From NCBI GenBank assembly GCA_023398375.1, contig JAEWSH010000036.1, forward strand, positions 1 through 7,582: 7,582 bases of DNA, given 5' to 3'. Position 1 is the stretch's first letter; each line of letters opens with the position of its first letter. Origin of the DNA: Bacillota bacterium (GTDB lineage Bacteria > Bacillota > Clostridia > Lachnospirales > Lachnospiraceae). Below the pieces are notes generated by a model. It searched no databases and was not told where the DNA came from. It worked only from the letters and a program-made list of their open reading frames with translations. The translations under genes were made by a program, and so were the position numbers. Positions 6,483 to 7,582 of the stretch are shown here, piece after piece.

Positions 6483-7556
6483 TTATTTCAAAATTATTCG
6501 ATTAGCATAATCAAAATTTCTAAATACGGTTCCACATCCAAAACCCTGAGAATTAATGCATTCATTATTATCCAAAGTTCTTTTTACTTTAGAGTAATTT
6601 AAAGCTTCCGTTATTAATAATACAACAGTAACTATAAGATCAACATCAGTCACCTTATAAAAATACCTATCACGATAGCATAGCCCTTTCTGATTATCTA
6701 CAAATAAATACTTTCCATTTAATAAAATTCCGCCATCCACATTACACCACTCACCCTCTTTCCACTCTTCTTTCACAACAAAACGATATTTATCGCTCAT
6801 ACATTGTTCTATTCTGTCACATTCAATGTTATTTCGATTACAATTCATTGCAACATTATTTTGTAACGCTCCCATTCCCCAAAAGTGCTCTTTATACAAC
6901 ATTAATATACGCGTAGAATAAGGATCTATATAATCTAAATAAAGAGCATACAGCTTTTTTAATAGTGGTTCCTCAACAACTCGTTCATTATCTTCGTGCG
7001 TCAAAGCTCCATAAAAACTTTCTTGAATAAAAACATGTCTCCTATGTCCAATACAAGTCAAACGCTTAAATAAGTCAGCATCCTCTACACCATATCCCAC
7101 CAGAAGTTCATTATATCCTTTGACTGCCATAAATGCTTCTTTTTCCAGACAAACTCTTCCAAATACATCACGTACACAAAGATTACTAGTATAAAATATT
7201 TTCTTCTTCTCTTGAAACTCCTTCAGCATAAACTCAGCAAAGCCCTCCCCCAAATAGTTATCAGCATCCAAATTGCATACGATTTTCCCTTCTGCCAACC
7301 TAAATACCATATTTCGGCTATGACTCCGCAAATAATGAACCGGTTCAGTAGTCCTATAATAGACAAGAATACCCATCTCAATATATTTCATCATAGATTG
7401 AGCAATCCATTCTTCTAATCCATCTTGCGAATTATAATCCAGCACAACAAACTCTACCTCATCTACTAAGAAATTATCAAGAATATTCTTCTCCAAAGTT
7501 TCTTGTAAATGTTTAAGCCGATTCATACAAGTGATGCAAAATGAGATTTGTTTCAT
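6483..7556 (-). CDS. Family 2 glycosyltransferase (GT-A fold) with galactosyltransferase-like C-terminal motif
   Basis: A 357-residue GT-A glycosyltransferase. The N-terminus ISFCITCMNRLKHLQETL is the nucleotide-binding strand-helix. VEFVVLDYNSQDGLEEWI (about 34-51) is the second strand, with Asp40. SRN (80-82) leads to VCNLDADNY, with the metal-binding DxD at Asp97 and Asp99. GYNELLVGYGVEDADLFKRL (147-166) is the 'W/GxxEDxDLxxR' catalytic segment of the Glyco_transf_7C type, and His187 in LTHEDN is a likely second metal ligand. Residues beyond about 215 form an extension I cannot assign, with several Cys. No membrane anchor, so it is cytoplasmic. It is the first gene seen in the run and is one base from the SpaB_C-like gene, which suggests coupling and a role in modifying the same peptide. 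A surface polysaccharide role is the alternative, but no other sugar genes are in the window. The donor sugar cannot be predicted. Confidence 0.85.
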   Translation of the reverse strand: MKQISFCITCMNRLKHLQETLEKNILDNFLVDEVEFVVLDYNSQDGLEEWIAQSMMKYIEMGILVYYRTTEPVHYLRSHSRNMVFRLAEGKIVCNLDADNYLGEGFAEFMLKEFQEKKKIFYTSNLCVRDVFGRVCLEKEAFMAVKGYNELLVGYGVEDADLFKRLTCIGHRRHVFIQESFYGALTHEDNERVVEEPLLKKLYALYLDYIDPYSTRILMLYKEHFWGMGALQNNVAMNCNRNNIECDRIEQCMSDKYRFVVKEEWKEGEWCNVDGGILLNGKYLFVDNQKGLCYRDRYFYKVTDVDLIVTVVLLITEALNYSKVKRTLDNNECINSQGFGCGTVFRNFDYANRIILK

Positions 7557-7582
7557 AGTGCTATATAGCCATTATTAATGAA

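Overview
The window is a single co-directional run of genes on the minus strand. It reads as a biosynthetic and export locus for a ribosomally made, post-translationally modified peptide (RiPP) from a Bacteroidales-type gut bacterium. The lineage is inferred from three things: a precursor leader of the GG-Bacteroidales type, a radical SAM / pseudo-radical SAM pair known to me from that group, and two secreted proteins of types very common in Bacteroides and relatives (a 6-bladed beta-propeller lipoprotein and a SUMF1-domain protein). AT-rich intergenic DNA without clear Shine-Dalgarno sites also fits.

In transcription order (high to low coordinates) the genes are: a family 2 glycosyltransferase (7556-6483); a protein whose N-terminal half looks like the SpaB_C / thiopeptide-type bacteriocin domain (6481-5459); a 66-residue precursor with a double-glycine leader and a CxxCxCxC core (5354-5154); a SPASM radical SAM maturase (5017-3572); a pseudo-radical SAM protein that keeps only C-terminal cysteines (3569-2412); a SUMF1/FGE-fold protein with an N-terminal hydrophobic segment (2368-1520); a beta-propeller lipoprotein (1497-331); and the first 98 codons of a C39-peptidase protein, probably a peptidase-containing ABC exporter (295 to the window edge).

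Inferred flow: the precursor is modified in the cytoplasm by the radical SAM enzyme with its pseudo-enzyme partner, and possibly by the glycosyltransferase and the SpaB_C-like protein. The C39 domain then cuts the leader after Gly-Gly and the exporter sends the core out. The propeller and SUMF1 proteins would act in the envelope. The first two genes are 1 base apart and the radical SAM and pseudo-radical SAM genes 2 bases apart, which suggests translational coupling. The only sizeable gaps flank the precursor (104 bases before it, and 136 bases after it, which hold a perfect 15-bp inverted repeat), as expected if the precursor is expressed separately or in excess.

Base composition shifts near 2400: the central biosynthetic genes are strongly AT-rich, while the envelope and export genes are clearly richer in G+C. 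No RNA genes, insertion sequences or CRISPR arrays were seen. No gene-free stretch exceeds 300 bases. The 26 bases upstream of the glycosyltransferase (7557-7582) are too few to place a promoter.
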